A stretch of DNA of 63,493 nt, taken from positions 1-63,493 of the forward strand of contig CAYLZW010000006.1 in the NCBI GenBank assembly GCA_964388085.1, given 5' to 3'. The notes below the pieces were generated by a model. The model did no database searches, was not told where the DNA came from, and saw only the letters and a list, made by a program, of their open reading frames with translations. Positions 55,101 to 61,696 of the stretch are shown here, piece by piece. The translations under genes and the position numbers were made by a program. Origin of the DNA: CAYLZW01 sp964388085. GTDB taxonomy: Bacteria > Myxococcota > UBA727 > CAYLZW01. The number at the start of each line of letters is the position of its first letter. Within the stretch, counting starts at the first letter, position 1.

Positions 55101-55274
55101 GACGCCGGCGCTGGCGAGAAACCGCGGTCCGAGGTGCAGGCCCGGCTCGTCGAGCGACGCCCAGGGAATGTCGCGCTCGAGATCGAAGCGATAGCGCACG
55201 TGGCGGCGATCGAGGCGCTCGAACACCTCGGCCTCCCGTCCGTACAGCGCTTTCTTGTCTCGAGCCGCGATCAT
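46173..55274 (-). CDS. Hybrid megasynthase: diiron oxygenase-like - FAAL - ACP - KS - AT - DH - KR - ACP - ER
   Basis: 3033 residues. Domains: (1) ferritin-like diiron domain, 1-300, with E80, E116-xx-H119, E180, E211-xx-H214; (2) KALP tetrapeptide repeat linker, about 304-327; (3) fatty-acyl-AMP ligase, 335-890 (FSSGSTAQPKGV, GYGLAEGSLCL); (4) ACP, S950; (5) KS, 1010-1440, C1183 (QAACASSL), ETHGTGTKVGD, KSNLGHL; (6) AT, about 1540-1850, S1632 (GHSAGEY), substrate motif CAAHSPEM; (7) DH, H1917 (HRAEGQAIAP) and D2068; (8) KR, about 2200-2560, GGSGGVG and Y2483; (9) ACP, S2647; (10) MDR-type ER, about 2705-3033. No thioesterase. One reducing extension of an activated fatty acid is implied. The ER after the last ACP and the diiron head are unusual. 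All catalytic residues checked are present. Confidence 0.95.
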   Translation of the reverse strand: MIAARDKKALYGREAEVFERLDRRHVRYRFDLERDIPWASLDEPGLHLGPRFLASAGVDAEGLAQHADAYELLQWSVGLEISRAFAALERYLLAFVDDEQGALATPRSLWLLYQEERKHIALFERYAHHLESKRPEWVPAFDAAFEPYRPALLNPYNREAYADATVQHYFFWLKTLLFEEYTLYLHERLSAEAALLQPVWLFAHAAHRQEELQHAVTDAAFLDALEIDSVTRRACALAFWGNLEQTFNLFLGVAASRDLVRARYPACARYLPLIPTRELPIFEDVRTHPLFERTRRHAPGLDERKALPKALPKALPKALPKALPKALSELEGRPLDAPLDRNLLDALDRVAERDDGGLVYLAADGSERRESYAALRERARHAAHALQSLGLVRGTAVPIVAESAVTFLPLFWGLLWSGLVPVPLGGRQDELIRRFQAALTKLGPGTPLIVPNEHLETVKGFVGEVYPVHGAEDLLAHVADGEPSRARPEPDEVAFVQFSSGSTAQPKGVRLTHANLLSNIRSIYLHQGGRPGDTYVSWLPLFHDMGLIGYHLIPVVCAATQVHMQPLHFIKRPMDWLAALHRHRATVTASPNFGLAHTVERLDPERLKGLDLSALHCLLCGAEPISDRVVRTFAEALSGAGFREEAISPGYGLAEGSLCLAGKPKSLSARRVFHLCRESVGLGQAVAEGPPGAGTIPVVSVGTPVHGVRLRVVDDEGGTVPRGVVGHVEARGPNVSPGYLDDDEATHAAFRDGWLRTGDVGAVVDGELALTGRVKDVLIVNGQNLYAHDVEEEIAGGVQGLPRGKLAVFAVRDPASGREQVALALALAGEPDDVVTGLVQAAVQQVRRSFAFDVDHVVVVEPRGIPRTSSGKLQRGRLRARFERGDLPVWRAREHGAASKSETVPAPPEAASPSAAELPALVRAAWAEALKLPPSAIEPDQHFRDLGGDSLKAAHVHAWLEDQLGRLLRHDLLIDAGTPAQMARALERELGLEPVAPEGALPAVVTSTKHDPRPGDIAIVGLGVRLPGAATKDELWSLLVDGRDAFVPVPRARWDHAAISALIAEGGHPTCPTGAFLDDVFAHDPAPFGLDEAEAARMNPQYRLFLEAAASALADSGQGRGRVGVFVSQGEAPSSFRTFLDELLDGRLDVTAKLGNSTNNMVAALVSRAFDLRGPAVVVQAACASSLVAVHQARRSLEHDECEAALVGGVELLHTPTLYALFAPSGVLSASGACRPFSDAADGFVPGEGAAAVVLKRLDRAQADGDRVYAVIRGSAVGNDGRVFSDMAPNPEGQREVARRALAEADVPPSSITLIETHGTGTKVGDAVELRALRDIYEEAAGAPHTAGRTALTSVKSNLGHLLAAAGITSLVKVALAFEREAIPPVAGLERLDPRLNLDESRLLPLARAAPWTKARVGSPRRAAVNALGIGGTNCHVVLEEAPARAVSAEPRDTAVLLALSAHDARALREQAAAYVRYLDEHPAVPLPGFAAALARSANLHRHRAADVVHSRAEARSFLQALAAGERAGRSAREPLVLLFPGPGCQFRGMAAALAQDPVFRAATEELDAAAADTLGFRVTDVFAGAPAAEALPIDDLAVSQPLVFAASFATYRWLRSLGLSDDAIEAGIGHSAGEYAALAASGVLDAGDAFRAVIARARAMVAASGGAMAAVLGSDDVVSRHLAGLEGSVVLAASNAPEQVVLSGASAAVDAAAERLLAAGVTVRRLAIPCAAHSPEMSAASGGLARALEGCRFRAPSFPIVSTLTGAVERQLDAAYLLRQLREPVRFRQAVERALDLGYRHFVELGPSAVLGPAVEATAAARGVVVQHTPLQRRGQPGWDVPLRAVARLFEGGHDVRFGRVLPSRDDAPALPGYPYRRRSLPVPFAMEQAAAAGGRRPVDAGRTFGDQDRALFDEHRAEGQAIAPAAWMLDQILAEAPSEAVLREVTLSRPLVGEEAHRWRIVRDGAGIRFETRASIGPWRTHLEACAEDAGQGRAGRLQPTLPAPPADARPIPSAEVYAALDARGLAYGPRLRTLRSLARAGDELWAELEPTSDVPAARVQPALLDGAFQALAAYMLQPEHDGRPPFLGFSFGRLVSLGPLHGRVRAHIRLKSKLSPDVDALRADLVLADASGRVRLTIEDFCAKRRSEPLPRAYTVGWSDVPVAVPLDEPRRPDALGAVTVLASAESSLGGALVEELREARVAALGPFQAPNGRGARRALQRADTVVTVAPSVEDLHAIVRALLEGAACARLVVVTAQEAVTAFARAVGAEQPALGVRVLRSDGPAPPAPVDVCTAALAPADAAVLRRRANGWQRPTLSPLALPSSGTKLLSPGAVCWIPGGSGGVGLALAEAIAAQGACTLVLSSRRGQLDERARTRLASLGATVDVSVLDLAEGDVDAEVARILHAHGRLDAVIHCAGVLDDAPVREIDGARLAAVLAPKREGVEALLGALAALPRLDLLLLFSSLTALVPSPGQAAYAAANAGLSDLAGLARSLARRVCVLDSGPWADVGMVGAAAQRRRLEELGLPPMRTRAAVAAVLGAVASGQPRVVVSGVARAREAALRLAPAAGPLHEARASGPGPSAVTTPPNAPFAEAAERWAPSSPGPLDVEAVLRELLASGLRRPAAALDLQHTFAELGVDSLMAVQVVQALERRLGLALHTTLLFEHPTPAGLLRYLAPRLPRSTTPPAEASAATTTSDATDEGQRVESWVVCDGPEGPSVRRVLQPLPAPGPDDVVIAVEAWGTNFIDALAALGLHPMEKTLPLPLGHEVAGRVLARGRDVRDLSVDDRVMALVPRGGFARRVLCPRHLVMALPATLSPSEGAGLLVTGLTAIACVEDVGRVRRGERVLVQAAAGATGLACAQLALHHGARVLGVASTEAKLDHLRSLGVEPVRSTRQPFDAAVRALVGEVDVVIDSLSGEAIERGLSLLARGGRFVELGAGDALAAAAVDPRELFLRGQTFAGVNLGTLMEDDRQLARLQERLLALIGAGVLRAEVRHEVPFAQLPLALDRLRSRARIGKVVLVP
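54298..54357 (-). repeat. 12-bp tandem repeat encoding the KALP linker
   Basis: Five 12-bp units of the form GCCTTCGGTAGG (plus strand) with small variants, then a partial sixth, encode (KALP)5-KAL between the diiron and FAAL domains. The unit is a multiple of three, so copy-number change would lengthen or shorten the linker without a frameshift. Confidence 0.85.
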
Positions 55275-55439
55275 GACGCCGACGTCCTTGCCGCTGTCTC
55301 TATCGTCACGGGCCGGCTGCCCGCCGTCGTCCAGGACACTACCCCGCGCGCTCGCTCGATCCGCAAATTCGCGTGGCGCGTGCCCGCGCGAACGAGGAGA
55401 ATTCGCGGCCGGCCGCTGCGCGATCAGCCCGAGCGAACT
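55275..55439. promoter_or_regulatory. Upstream region of the megasynthase
   Basis: 165 bp between the hydrolase stop and the megasynthase ATG. It contains an imperfect 10-bp inverted repeat, CCGCAAATTC and GAATTCGCGG, in its right half (about 55360-55410), with a nested CGCGAA/TTCGCG. It is a possible operator or leader hairpin. No clear promoter is visible. Confidence 0.3.
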
Positions 55440-56216
55440 TTAGCGTTCCGCCGGCGAGGGAGCTGTCGGCGGCAGCCGGGCGAGGAAGCGGGCGATCTGC
55501 TGCGCGATGACGTCGTCCTGTTCGTTGGCGAGCCAGTGCGCGGCTTCGGGCACGACGACGAGAGGCGCGCCAAGCCGGCGCGCGACGACGCTGCTGAGCG
55601 CACGCGATCGATAACCGGCCTGGGCGCCCACGAGGAGCAGCGTGGGCAGCGAGATCCGCGCGAACGGCAGCGGGTAGAGGGAGGGCAGCGTCGTGAACAG
55701 CGCCTCCGCCGTCTCGACGTCGCTCGACGCGCGCACCTCGAGATAGAGATCGATCATCGCGCGCGGAAAGCGCTCGAGCGCGGCCACCCGTCGCTGCGCA
55801 CCGTTCTCGTTGACGAAGCGATCCCGCTCGCCGCGCACGACGCCGCGCAGGTAGCGGCTGGCGGCGAGACGGCCGAGCCAACGCCAGGGGAAGATGGTCG
55901 GCTCGAGCAACACGAGCCCGCGCAGCTCCGGCGGACGGCGCGCCGCCGCCAGCAGCGCGAGCAAGCCGCCCATGGAGTGCCCGAGCAGCGCCGTGCCCGG
56001 ACCGGGCAGCGCCGCCAGCACCTCGTCGACGAGCTCGTGCCAGCCGGGGGCGGCGAGCGGCGGCTCCTCGTGAAAGCCCGGCAGCGTGAGCAGCGTCGTC
56101 GTCACGCCCCGCCGCGCGAGCGCGTCGGCGAGCGGCAGGTAGAACTCGGCGCACAGATCGTTGCCGTGCACGAGCAGCGCGCGGGCGGCGCCTTTGCCGA
56201 CGGTCAGCGTCTTCAT
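55440..56216 (-). CDS. Alpha/beta hydrolase, possibly a trans-acting thioesterase
   Basis: 258 residues. Nucleophile elbow GHSMGG at about 102-107, oxyanion region LLVHGNDLC near residue 15, acid candidate in LLVGAQAGY and histidine in EAAHWL. Same strand as the megasynthase, 165 nt upstream, so it may be co-transcribed. Since the megasynthase lacks a thioesterase, this enzyme could hydrolyse the product from the carrier; that is inference. Confidence 0.82.
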   Translation of the reverse strand: MKTLTVGKGAARALLVHGNDLCAEFYLPLADALARRGVTTTLLTLPGFHEEPPLAAPGWHELVDEVLAALPGPGTALLGHSMGGLLALLAAARRPPELRGLVLLEPTIFPWRWLGRLAASRYLRGVVRGERDRFVNENGAQRRVAALERFPRAMIDLYLEVRASSDVETAEALFTTLPSLYPLPFARISLPTLLLVGAQAGYRSRALSSVVARRLGAPLVVVPEAAHWLANEQDDVIAQQIARFLARLPPTAPSPAER

Positions 56217-56235
56217 GATGCGCTATAGGGGTAGC

Positions 56236-57057
56236 ATGCATCTCGCGGGTCCGCCGTCGACGCACTTCGAGCCGTCGCTGGTCATCGCGCCCGAACGCCG
56301 CGGCGCCGTCGCCTGGAGCCAGTTCAACCAGCACTACGAGCGGCTGCAGGCCGGACCCTGGTGGCGCATCAACGAGGGCACCCGCTACTCGTGGACGCGC
56401 CGCCTCGCGAGGCTCGCCATGGCGTGGTCCATGGAGCGCTCCGAGGCGCTGCTCGACCTCGGCACCAAGGCGCGCGTGCTGCGCGGCTTCCCGCTGCCGA
56501 GGGATCCCGACGTGGTGTTCTTCGGCGCCGAGGTCGGCTGGGAGGCGCTGCTCGTGCAAGCGCTGTTCGGCGACCAGGGCCGCGTCCTCTTGGTCGACGT
56601 GGACCCGGCCGCCCGGCGGCGCTTCGACAACGCGCCGCGCGAGCTGCGCGTACCGGCGCCGCGCGGCTGGCCCGAGAGGGAGCTCGTGCTGCGCCGCGAC
56701 CCGAAGCGCATCGAGTACCTCGAGGAGGACTTCTTCGCCGTGCGCGAGAAGGGCGCCTTCGACGTCGGCATCGACTGGGGCCTCGTCGAGCACTTCGAGG
56801 GCGAGCGCCGCCGGGCGGTCATGCGCTGCTTTCAAGAGTGGCTGCGCCCCGGCGGCTTACAGATCACGGCCGTGCCGCGCGACGCGCTCTCGACCCGCGC
56901 CTTCTACAGGGTCTTCAGCGACGAGCTGAACTTCGGCTACCGCGAGCTGATGACGCCCGAGGAGCTCGCGCGCGCGCTGTCCGCCGCCGGCTTCGAATCG
57001 ATGGTGCAGGTGACGACGTCGACGACGTGTATCGCGCTCTCTCGCGTGCGCGGCTGA
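56236..57057 (+). CDS. Class I SAM-dependent methyltransferase
   Basis: 273 residues from ATG 56236; ATGs at 56215 and 56218 are alternatives. The Rossmann region contains VVFFGAEVGWEALLVQALFG and VLLVDVDP (acidic residue after strand two), then EDFFAV, FDVGIDWGLVEHF and a LRPGGLQITAVPRDAL segment. It starts 19 bp from the divergent hydrolase gene, so the two may share a promoter region. The methyl acceptor is unknown; tailoring of the lipid product is possible. Confidence 0.78.
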   Translation: MHLAGPPSTHFEPSLVIAPERRGAVAWSQFNQHYERLQAGPWWRINEGTRYSWTRRLARLAMAWSMERSEALLDLGTKARVLRGFPLPRDPDVVFFGAEVGWEALLVQALFGDQGRVLLVDVDPAARRRFDNAPRELRVPAPRGWPERELVLRRDPKRIEYLEEDFFAVREKGAFDVGIDWGLVEHFEGERRRAVMRCFQEWLRPGGLQITAVPRDALSTRAFYRVFSDELNFGYRELMTPEELARALSAAGFESMVQVTTSTTCIALSRVRG

Positions 57058-57074
57058 GCGTCGCTCGTGCTGCG

Positions 57075-58442
57075 TCACGCCACGTCGCCGCTCGGCCGCA
57101 CGAGCGGCAGCGTGAAGGCGAACGTCGCGCCCCCGCCCGGCCGGTTCGCGACGCTGACCTCGCCGTCGTGCGCCTCGACGATGCTCTTGACGATGAACAG
57201 CCCGAGGCCGGTGCCCCTCCTCCCGTTCGTCTCGTGCTTCCAGAAGCGATCGAAGAGGTGCGGCAGGTGCGCCTCGGGGATGCCCGGCCCGGAGTCGACG
57301 ACGACGAAGCGGGCCATGTGCCCCTGCGCGTCCACGCAGACGGAGACGGCGCCGCCATCGGGGGTGAACTTGAGCGCGTTGCCGAGCAGGTTCGACAGCA
57401 CCTGCAGGGTGCGCTCCCGGTCGGCGCGGACGACGAGCCCCGGCGCCTTCACCTCGGAGGCGAGCGCGATCTGCCGGCTGCTCGCCAGGCTCTCGAGCTC
57501 GTCGATGGACTGCCGCAGCAGATCCTCGACGTCGCAGGGCGCCGGGCTCAGCGAGAAGCGGCCGGCCTCGATGGTGGCGACGTCGAGCATGGTCTTCACG
57601 AGAGACTCCATGCGGCGCGTGACGAGCTCGATGGCGCTCGCCTGGCGACGCGTGGCCTCGGACTCCGACGTCCGCTCGAGCAGCGCCGCCTTCAGCGAGA
57701 TGGCGCCGAGCGGGTTGCGCAGGTCGTGCGCGACCACGCCCAGGATCTCGTCCCGCGCCGCGATCGCCATGCGCGCCGTGTCGAGCGCCTGCTGCTCCTT
57801 GGCGTAGGCGCGGGCGAGCTGCGTCGCGAAGGCGCCGTTGATGCCGAGCCCCACGACGACCAGCAGCGCGACGAGCGCGTACAACGACGTCTCCAGGCGA
57901 TGGCGCGCCCGGTCCGCCGCCGCGTAGACGCTTTGGAGGTCGGCCTCCTTCTGCTCCACGAGACGGTCGAGGGCGAGCGACAGGTCGCTGTGCAGCGGCA
58001 GGAGCTCGTCCTCGAAGCGCGTGAGCTGCCCCTCCGCTCCCGGTCTTCGACGCGAGACCAGGATCTCGTCCTGCAACCGGCGGAACGCCGCGGCCGCGCG
58101 CTGGACCTCCGCCATGGGCACGTCGTCGCGGGGGTTGTCCGAGGTGGCCTGCAGCGCGGCGATGCCTTCATCGAAGTCTCTCCCGGCGCGCTCGAGCTTC
58201 GTGAGCAGCGCCGGATCTTCGACGATGAGGTAGCCGCGTCCATCCGAGACGATGAGCTCGCCGGTCCAGCGCAGGCGCTCCACGAGGGTGATCCCGACCT
58301 CTTCCGTGCGGACCTGGTGCACCTGCGTCGTCGCTACCGCCTCGAGGCGCCGCGTCGTCCAAGCCATGGCGAGGCCGAGCAGCAAGGTCACGGTGGCGCT
58401 CCCCGCCATCGCCTTCGCCCAGAAGCTGGTCGCCGGCCGCAT
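57075..58442 (-). CDS. Membrane histidine kinase
   Basis: 455 residues. Two transmembrane helices (about 12-28 and 187-207) flank an extracytoplasmic helical sensor of about 155 residues. The kinase core has VVAHDLRNPLGAISLK (phosphoacceptor His), NLLGNALKFTPDGG, VDSGPGIP and GTGLGLFIVKSIVEAHDGEV. No response regulator adjoins it. It is divergent from the ATP synthase genes across 109 bp. Confidence 0.92.
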   Translation of the reverse strand: MRPATSFWAKAMAGSATVTLLLGLAMAWTTRRLEAVATTQVHQVRTEEVGITLVERLRWTGELIVSDGRGYLIVEDPALLTKLERAGRDFDEGIAALQATSDNPRDDVPMAEVQRAAAAFRRLQDEILVSRRRPGAEGQLTRFEDELLPLHSDLSLALDRLVEQKEADLQSVYAAADRARHRLETSLYALVALLVVVGLGINGAFATQLARAYAKEQQALDTARMAIAARDEILGVVAHDLRNPLGAISLKAALLERTSESEATRRQASAIELVTRRMESLVKTMLDVATIEAGRFSLSPAPCDVEDLLRQSIDELESLASSRQIALASEVKAPGLVVRADRERTLQVLSNLLGNALKFTPDGGAVSVCVDAQGHMARFVVVDSGPGIPEAHLPHLFDRFWKHETNGRRGTGLGLFIVKSIVEAHDGEVSVANRPGGGATFAFTLPLVRPSGDVA

Positions 58443-58551
58443 CCTGGGATCGTTACATCAGTTCGGTCCCGCACCGACAGGTGCAGACAACGCGAGCCGC
58501 TGAGGAGGTCAGCGCAACCCGATGGCGTCGGCCGTCCGAGGCGGCTAAGCG

Positions 58552-58854
58552 ATGCCTATGTCCAGCGAGACGCCCCTCGAGCGCCGCCTTCGCCTCCGCC
58601 AGGAAGCGACGGAGAAGGGCGAGGCCTACCGCAGCATGCTGCAGACCCACGTCGGCGGCATGGAGGTCGGGCTCAGCGTCGTCGTCGGCGCGCTGCTCGG
58701 CTTCTGGGCCGACTCCGTGTGGCAGACCTCGCCCTGGGGCACCCTCATCGGCGTCGCCTTCGGCATGGGGGCGGCGGGTCGCGTGCTCTACCGCATCTCG
58801 AAGAAGAGCCTGGCGGACGCCGCCCGTGACGACGAAAGAGGCACGACGCCATGA
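58552..58854 (+). CDS. atpZ: AtpZ/AtpI-type small ATP synthase assembly protein
   Basis: 100 residues. A helical N-terminus, then a two-helix membrane hairpin (GLSVVVGALLGFWADSVW and WGTLIGVAFGMGAAGRVLY) typical of AtpZ. It lies first in the atp block and overlaps the next gene by 4 nt (ATGA). ATG 58558 is an alternative start. Confidence 0.82.
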   Translation: MPMSSETPLERRLRLRQEATEKGEAYRSMLQTHVGGMEVGLSVVVGALLGFWADSVWQTSPWGTLIGVAFGMGAAGRVLYRISKKSLADAARDDERGTTP

Positions 58855-59342
58855 GCGAGCGGGACGAGCCCCTGCCTCCGGACGCCGATCGGGGCCCGGC
58901 CGCGGACGAAGCCGAGCTCTCGCCCGAGGAGCGCGCGCGACGACGCGAGAAGGCCGGCGAGGACCTGCGCATGCTCACCCGCTACTCGCTGCGCATCAGC
59001 GCGGCCGGCATGGCGCTGGCGTTCGGCGCCGTGCTGCTCGGCTGGCAAGGCGCGGACACGTTCCTGCGCGGGCTCACCATCGGCTGCCTCGTCAGCGTCG
59101 TGAACCTGCGCGTGCTCGCGCGCGCCGCCTGGGCGCTGCTCGCCGATCGTGACCTCGTGCGCGCGCTCTTCGGCTTCGCGGCCTCGTTCACGCTGCTCGT
59201 CGGCGCGGCGACGTTCCTGGCCTTCCGGCACCCCGAGCTCGTGCTCGGCTTCGGCATCGGGCTTGGTCTGCCGGCACCAGCGGGCGTCTGGTTCGGCCTG
59301 AAGCTCAAACAAGACGACGGCGAACCGCCCGAAAGGGCTTGA
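58851..59342 (+). CDS. atpI: ATP synthase subunit I-like protein
   Basis: 163 residues. An acidic N-terminal 35 residues is followed by four hydrophobic segments (ISAAGMALAFGAVLLG, LTIGCLVSVVNLRVL, LFGFAASFTLLVGAATFL, LGFGIGLGLPAPAGVW) in the arrangement of AtpI, which helps assemble the c-ring. It is translationally coupled to atpZ and precedes atpB. Confidence 0.82.
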   Translation: MSERDEPLPPDADRGPAADEAELSPEERARRREKAGEDLRMLTRYSLRISAAGMALAFGAVLLGWQGADTFLRGLTIGCLVSVVNLRVLARAAWALLADRDLVRALFGFAASFTLLVGAATFLAFRHPELVLGFGIGLGLPAPAGVWFGLKLKQDDGEPPERA

Positions 59343-59421
59343 ACCTCGCGGGCGAAGACGGCAGAAGGCGCCCCCAGGAGACCCGAGCGCGAGCGCTTTC
59401 TCGGCCGGGACGTGGGACGCG

Positions 59422-60207
59422 ATGGATCACCACACCACATGGTTCAGCTGGGCGCCCGGCTACCACTCGCTCCTCGAGTACCTGAACTCGCGTTACAGCG
59501 ATCAGGTCTACTTCCCGCCGGGCAACGACACCTACAACACGGTGCAGCACATCTATGCCGGTGTGTTCGTGATCCTGTTGCTCATGGCGCTCTCGCTCTA
59601 CGCGCGTAGCAAGCTGAAGGACGTCGAGCGCGCCATCATCCCGCCGAAGACCCTCGGCGTGGTGGCGTTCTTCGAGCTCGTCATGGACGTCGTCATCGGC
59701 ATGATGAAGGGCGTGCTTGGGCCGGCCTACAAGCGCTACGTGCCCATGATCGGCACCTGCGCGCTGTTCATCCTGTTCTCGAACGTGCTCGGCCTCGTGC
59801 CCGGCTTCGCGCCGCCGACGGACAACCTGAACACGAACGCGGCCGCGGCCTTCGTCGTCTTCATCTGGTTCAACTTCCACGGCCTGCGCGACCAGGGCTT
59901 TCACCACATCACGCACATCCTGAACCCGGTGGGGGAGTGGTGGGGCTGGTTCCTCGCCCCGCTCCTCGGCGTCATCGAGATCATCAGCATCATCGTGCGC
60001 CCCATCGCGCTCGCGCTTCGTCTCGCGGGCAACATGATGGGCGACCACACGGTGCTGTTCATCTTCGCGGGCTTCTTCCCGCTGCTCCTGCCCTTGCCGT
60101 TCTACGCGCTCGGGCTGCTCGTCAGCGTCATCCAAGCCGCCGTCTTCTGCATCCTCTCCACGGTGTACATCGCGCTGCACACGCACAGTGCCGAGGAAGC
60201 TCATTGA
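59422..60207 (+). CDS. atpB: ATP synthase subunit a
   Basis: 261 residues with several transmembrane helices. The essential arginine lies in the RPIALALRLAGNMMGDH helix. The protein forms the ion half-channels against the c-ring. It is followed 72 nt later by atpE. Confidence 0.95.
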   Translation: MDHHTTWFSWAPGYHSLLEYLNSRYSDQVYFPPGNDTYNTVQHIYAGVFVILLLMALSLYARSKLKDVERAIIPPKTLGVVAFFELVMDVVIGMMKGVLGPAYKRYVPMIGTCALFILFSNVLGLVPGFAPPTDNLNTNAAAAFVVFIWFNFHGLRDQGFHHITHILNPVGEWWGWFLAPLLGVIEIISIIVRPIALALRLAGNMMGDHTVLFIFAGFFPLLLPLPFYALGLLVSVIQAAVFCILSTVYIALHTHSAEEAH

Positions 60208-60279
60208 TTCGGCTCCGCGCCGAAGCCTTCGCCCTTGAACCCTTTCGCCTCGACGCTCGTCGTCGCTCTTGAGGACACC

Positions 60280-60600
60280 ATGAAGAAGTCGCTCTCGCAC
60301 CTCCTCGCCTTCCTCGGCACCTTCCTCGTCGCCATCCCCGCGTTCGCGCAGGAGGGCAACGCCGCCGCCTCGAACTTCGGCTGGTACGCCATCGCCGCCG
60401 CGCTCGCGATCGGCCTCGGCGCCCTCGGCGGCGGCCTCGGCCAGGGCCGCGCCGCCTCGGCCGCCCTCGAGGGCCTCGCGCGCAACCCGAGCGCTTACAA
60501 CAAGGTGTTCGTGCCGTTCATCCTCGGCATGGCGCTCATCGAGTCGCTGGTCATCTTCGCGTTCGTGATCGCCATCCTCGTGTTCGGCAAGATCGTCTGA
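60280..60600 (+). CDS. atpE: ATP synthase subunit c with N-terminal signal-like extension
   Basis: 106 residues from an ATG with GAGGACACC upstream; usual c subunits are 70-90. Residues 1-23 look like a signal peptide ending AFA-Q. The hairpin has loop RNP (69-70) and ion site E88. Q55 and S89 match the Q32/E65/S66 sodium ligands of the Ilyobacter c-ring, with identical Q-to-E spacing (33), but T67 is Leu and Y70 is Phe here. Ion preference is therefore uncertain. A strong terminator follows, so the atp block ends here. Confidence 0.92.
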   Translation: MKKSLSHLLAFLGTFLVAIPAFAQEGNAAASNFGWYAIAAALAIGLGALGGGLGQGRAASAALEGLARNPSAYNKVFVPFILGMALIESLVIFAFVIAILVFGKIV

Positions 60601-60647
60601 CACGAGCGTTCGCGCTCGAAGGACGCTCGAATGAACGTGTACGAACG

Positions 60648-60672
60648 GCGCCCCCCTCGTGGGGGCGCTTTC
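60648..60672 (+). terminator. Rho-independent terminator after atpE
   Basis: The stem GCGCCCCC/GGGGGCGC (8 bp) with a CTCGT loop is followed by TTTCG. Confidence 0.85.
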
Positions 60673-60709
60673 GTATCCAGCGAACGAAGCAAACAGCAGG
60701 GAGCCGCAG

Positions 60710-61624
60710 ATGTCCGAGAGCGCCTGGCGCCGCCTGATCGTCGACGTGGGACAGGACGCCTCCGAGGCCGTACAGGGCGTGCTCGTCGAGGCCGGTGCCG
60801 TCGGCATCGAGGTCGAGGACGACGAGACGCGCGCGGTGCCCGGCCGCGCCATGGCCCCCACCGGACGCGCCACCATCATCGCCACCTTCTCGCGCGAGCC
60901 CGGCATCGAGTCGCGCGCCGCCGCCGCGCTCGCGCAGGTGGTGCCGCACTTCGAGAGCGCCAAGGACATGGAGCTCGCCTGGAGCGACCTCGAGCTCGAG
61001 GACTGGAACGCCGCCTTCAAGGCCCAATGGAAGCCGCTGCCATTCACCACGAGGACCTGGGTGGTGCCCTCGTGGGAGGAGAGCGACTTCACGCTCCCGA
61101 GCGGCGCCGTGTCGCTGTTGCTCGATCCCGGCATCGCCTTCGGCACGGGCACACACCAGACCACGCGCCTGTGCGGCCAGGCGCTCGACGATCACCTCGC
61201 GCAAGGCGGCCGCGTCGACTCGCTGCTCGACGTGGGCACCGGCAGCGGCATCCTGAGCGTGCTCGCGCTCAAGCTCGGCGCCAAAGCGGCGCGCGCCACC
61301 GACATCGACCCGGCCGCGGTCAAGGCCGCGCTCGAGAACGCCGAGCGCAACGGCGTGTCCTCGAGCTTCGAGTGCAGCGCCGAGCTGCCGGACAGCTGGG
61401 GGGCCGTGCACGACGCCGTCGTCGCGAACATCCTCGCCGAGCCGCTCTTGCAGTTGGCGGGCAACATCGCGCGCGCGCTCGCGCCCGGCGGGAAGCTTTG
61501 GCTCTCGGGGCTGCTCGTCGAGCAGGAGGGCGCCATCACGAAGGCGTACGAGGCCGAGGGGCTGCGGGTCGTCGGCAAGGCGACGGACGAGGGGTGGTTG
61601 CGGCTTGACCTCGTGAAGGCGTGA
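60710..61624 (+). CDS. prmA: Ribosomal protein L11 methyltransferase
   Basis: 304 residues from ATG 60710 with AGGGAG upstream. The PrmA pattern is clear: WNAAFKAQWKPL, DPGIAFGTGTHQTTRLC, SAM motif LLDVGTGSGILSVLALKLGA, and VVANILAEPLLQLA. It trimethylates lysines of L11. It is placed after the atpE terminator. Confidence 0.95.
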   Translation: MSESAWRRLIVDVGQDASEAVQGVLVEAGAVGIEVEDDETRAVPGRAMAPTGRATIIATFSREPGIESRAAAALAQVVPHFESAKDMELAWSDLELEDWNAAFKAQWKPLPFTTRTWVVPSWEESDFTLPSGAVSLLLDPGIAFGTGTHQTTRLCGQALDDHLAQGGRVDSLLDVGTGSGILSVLALKLGAKAARATDIDPAAVKAALENAERNGVSSSFECSAELPDSWGAVHDAVVANILAEPLLQLAGNIARALAPGGKLWLSGLLVEQEGAITKAYEAEGLRVVGKATDEGWLRLDLVKA

Positions 61625-61696
61625 GCGCGACAAAGGCGCGCGAGACCCATGGCGCGGATCGATGCCCGCTCCGCGTTCCGGCGGTAGACTGTCCGT

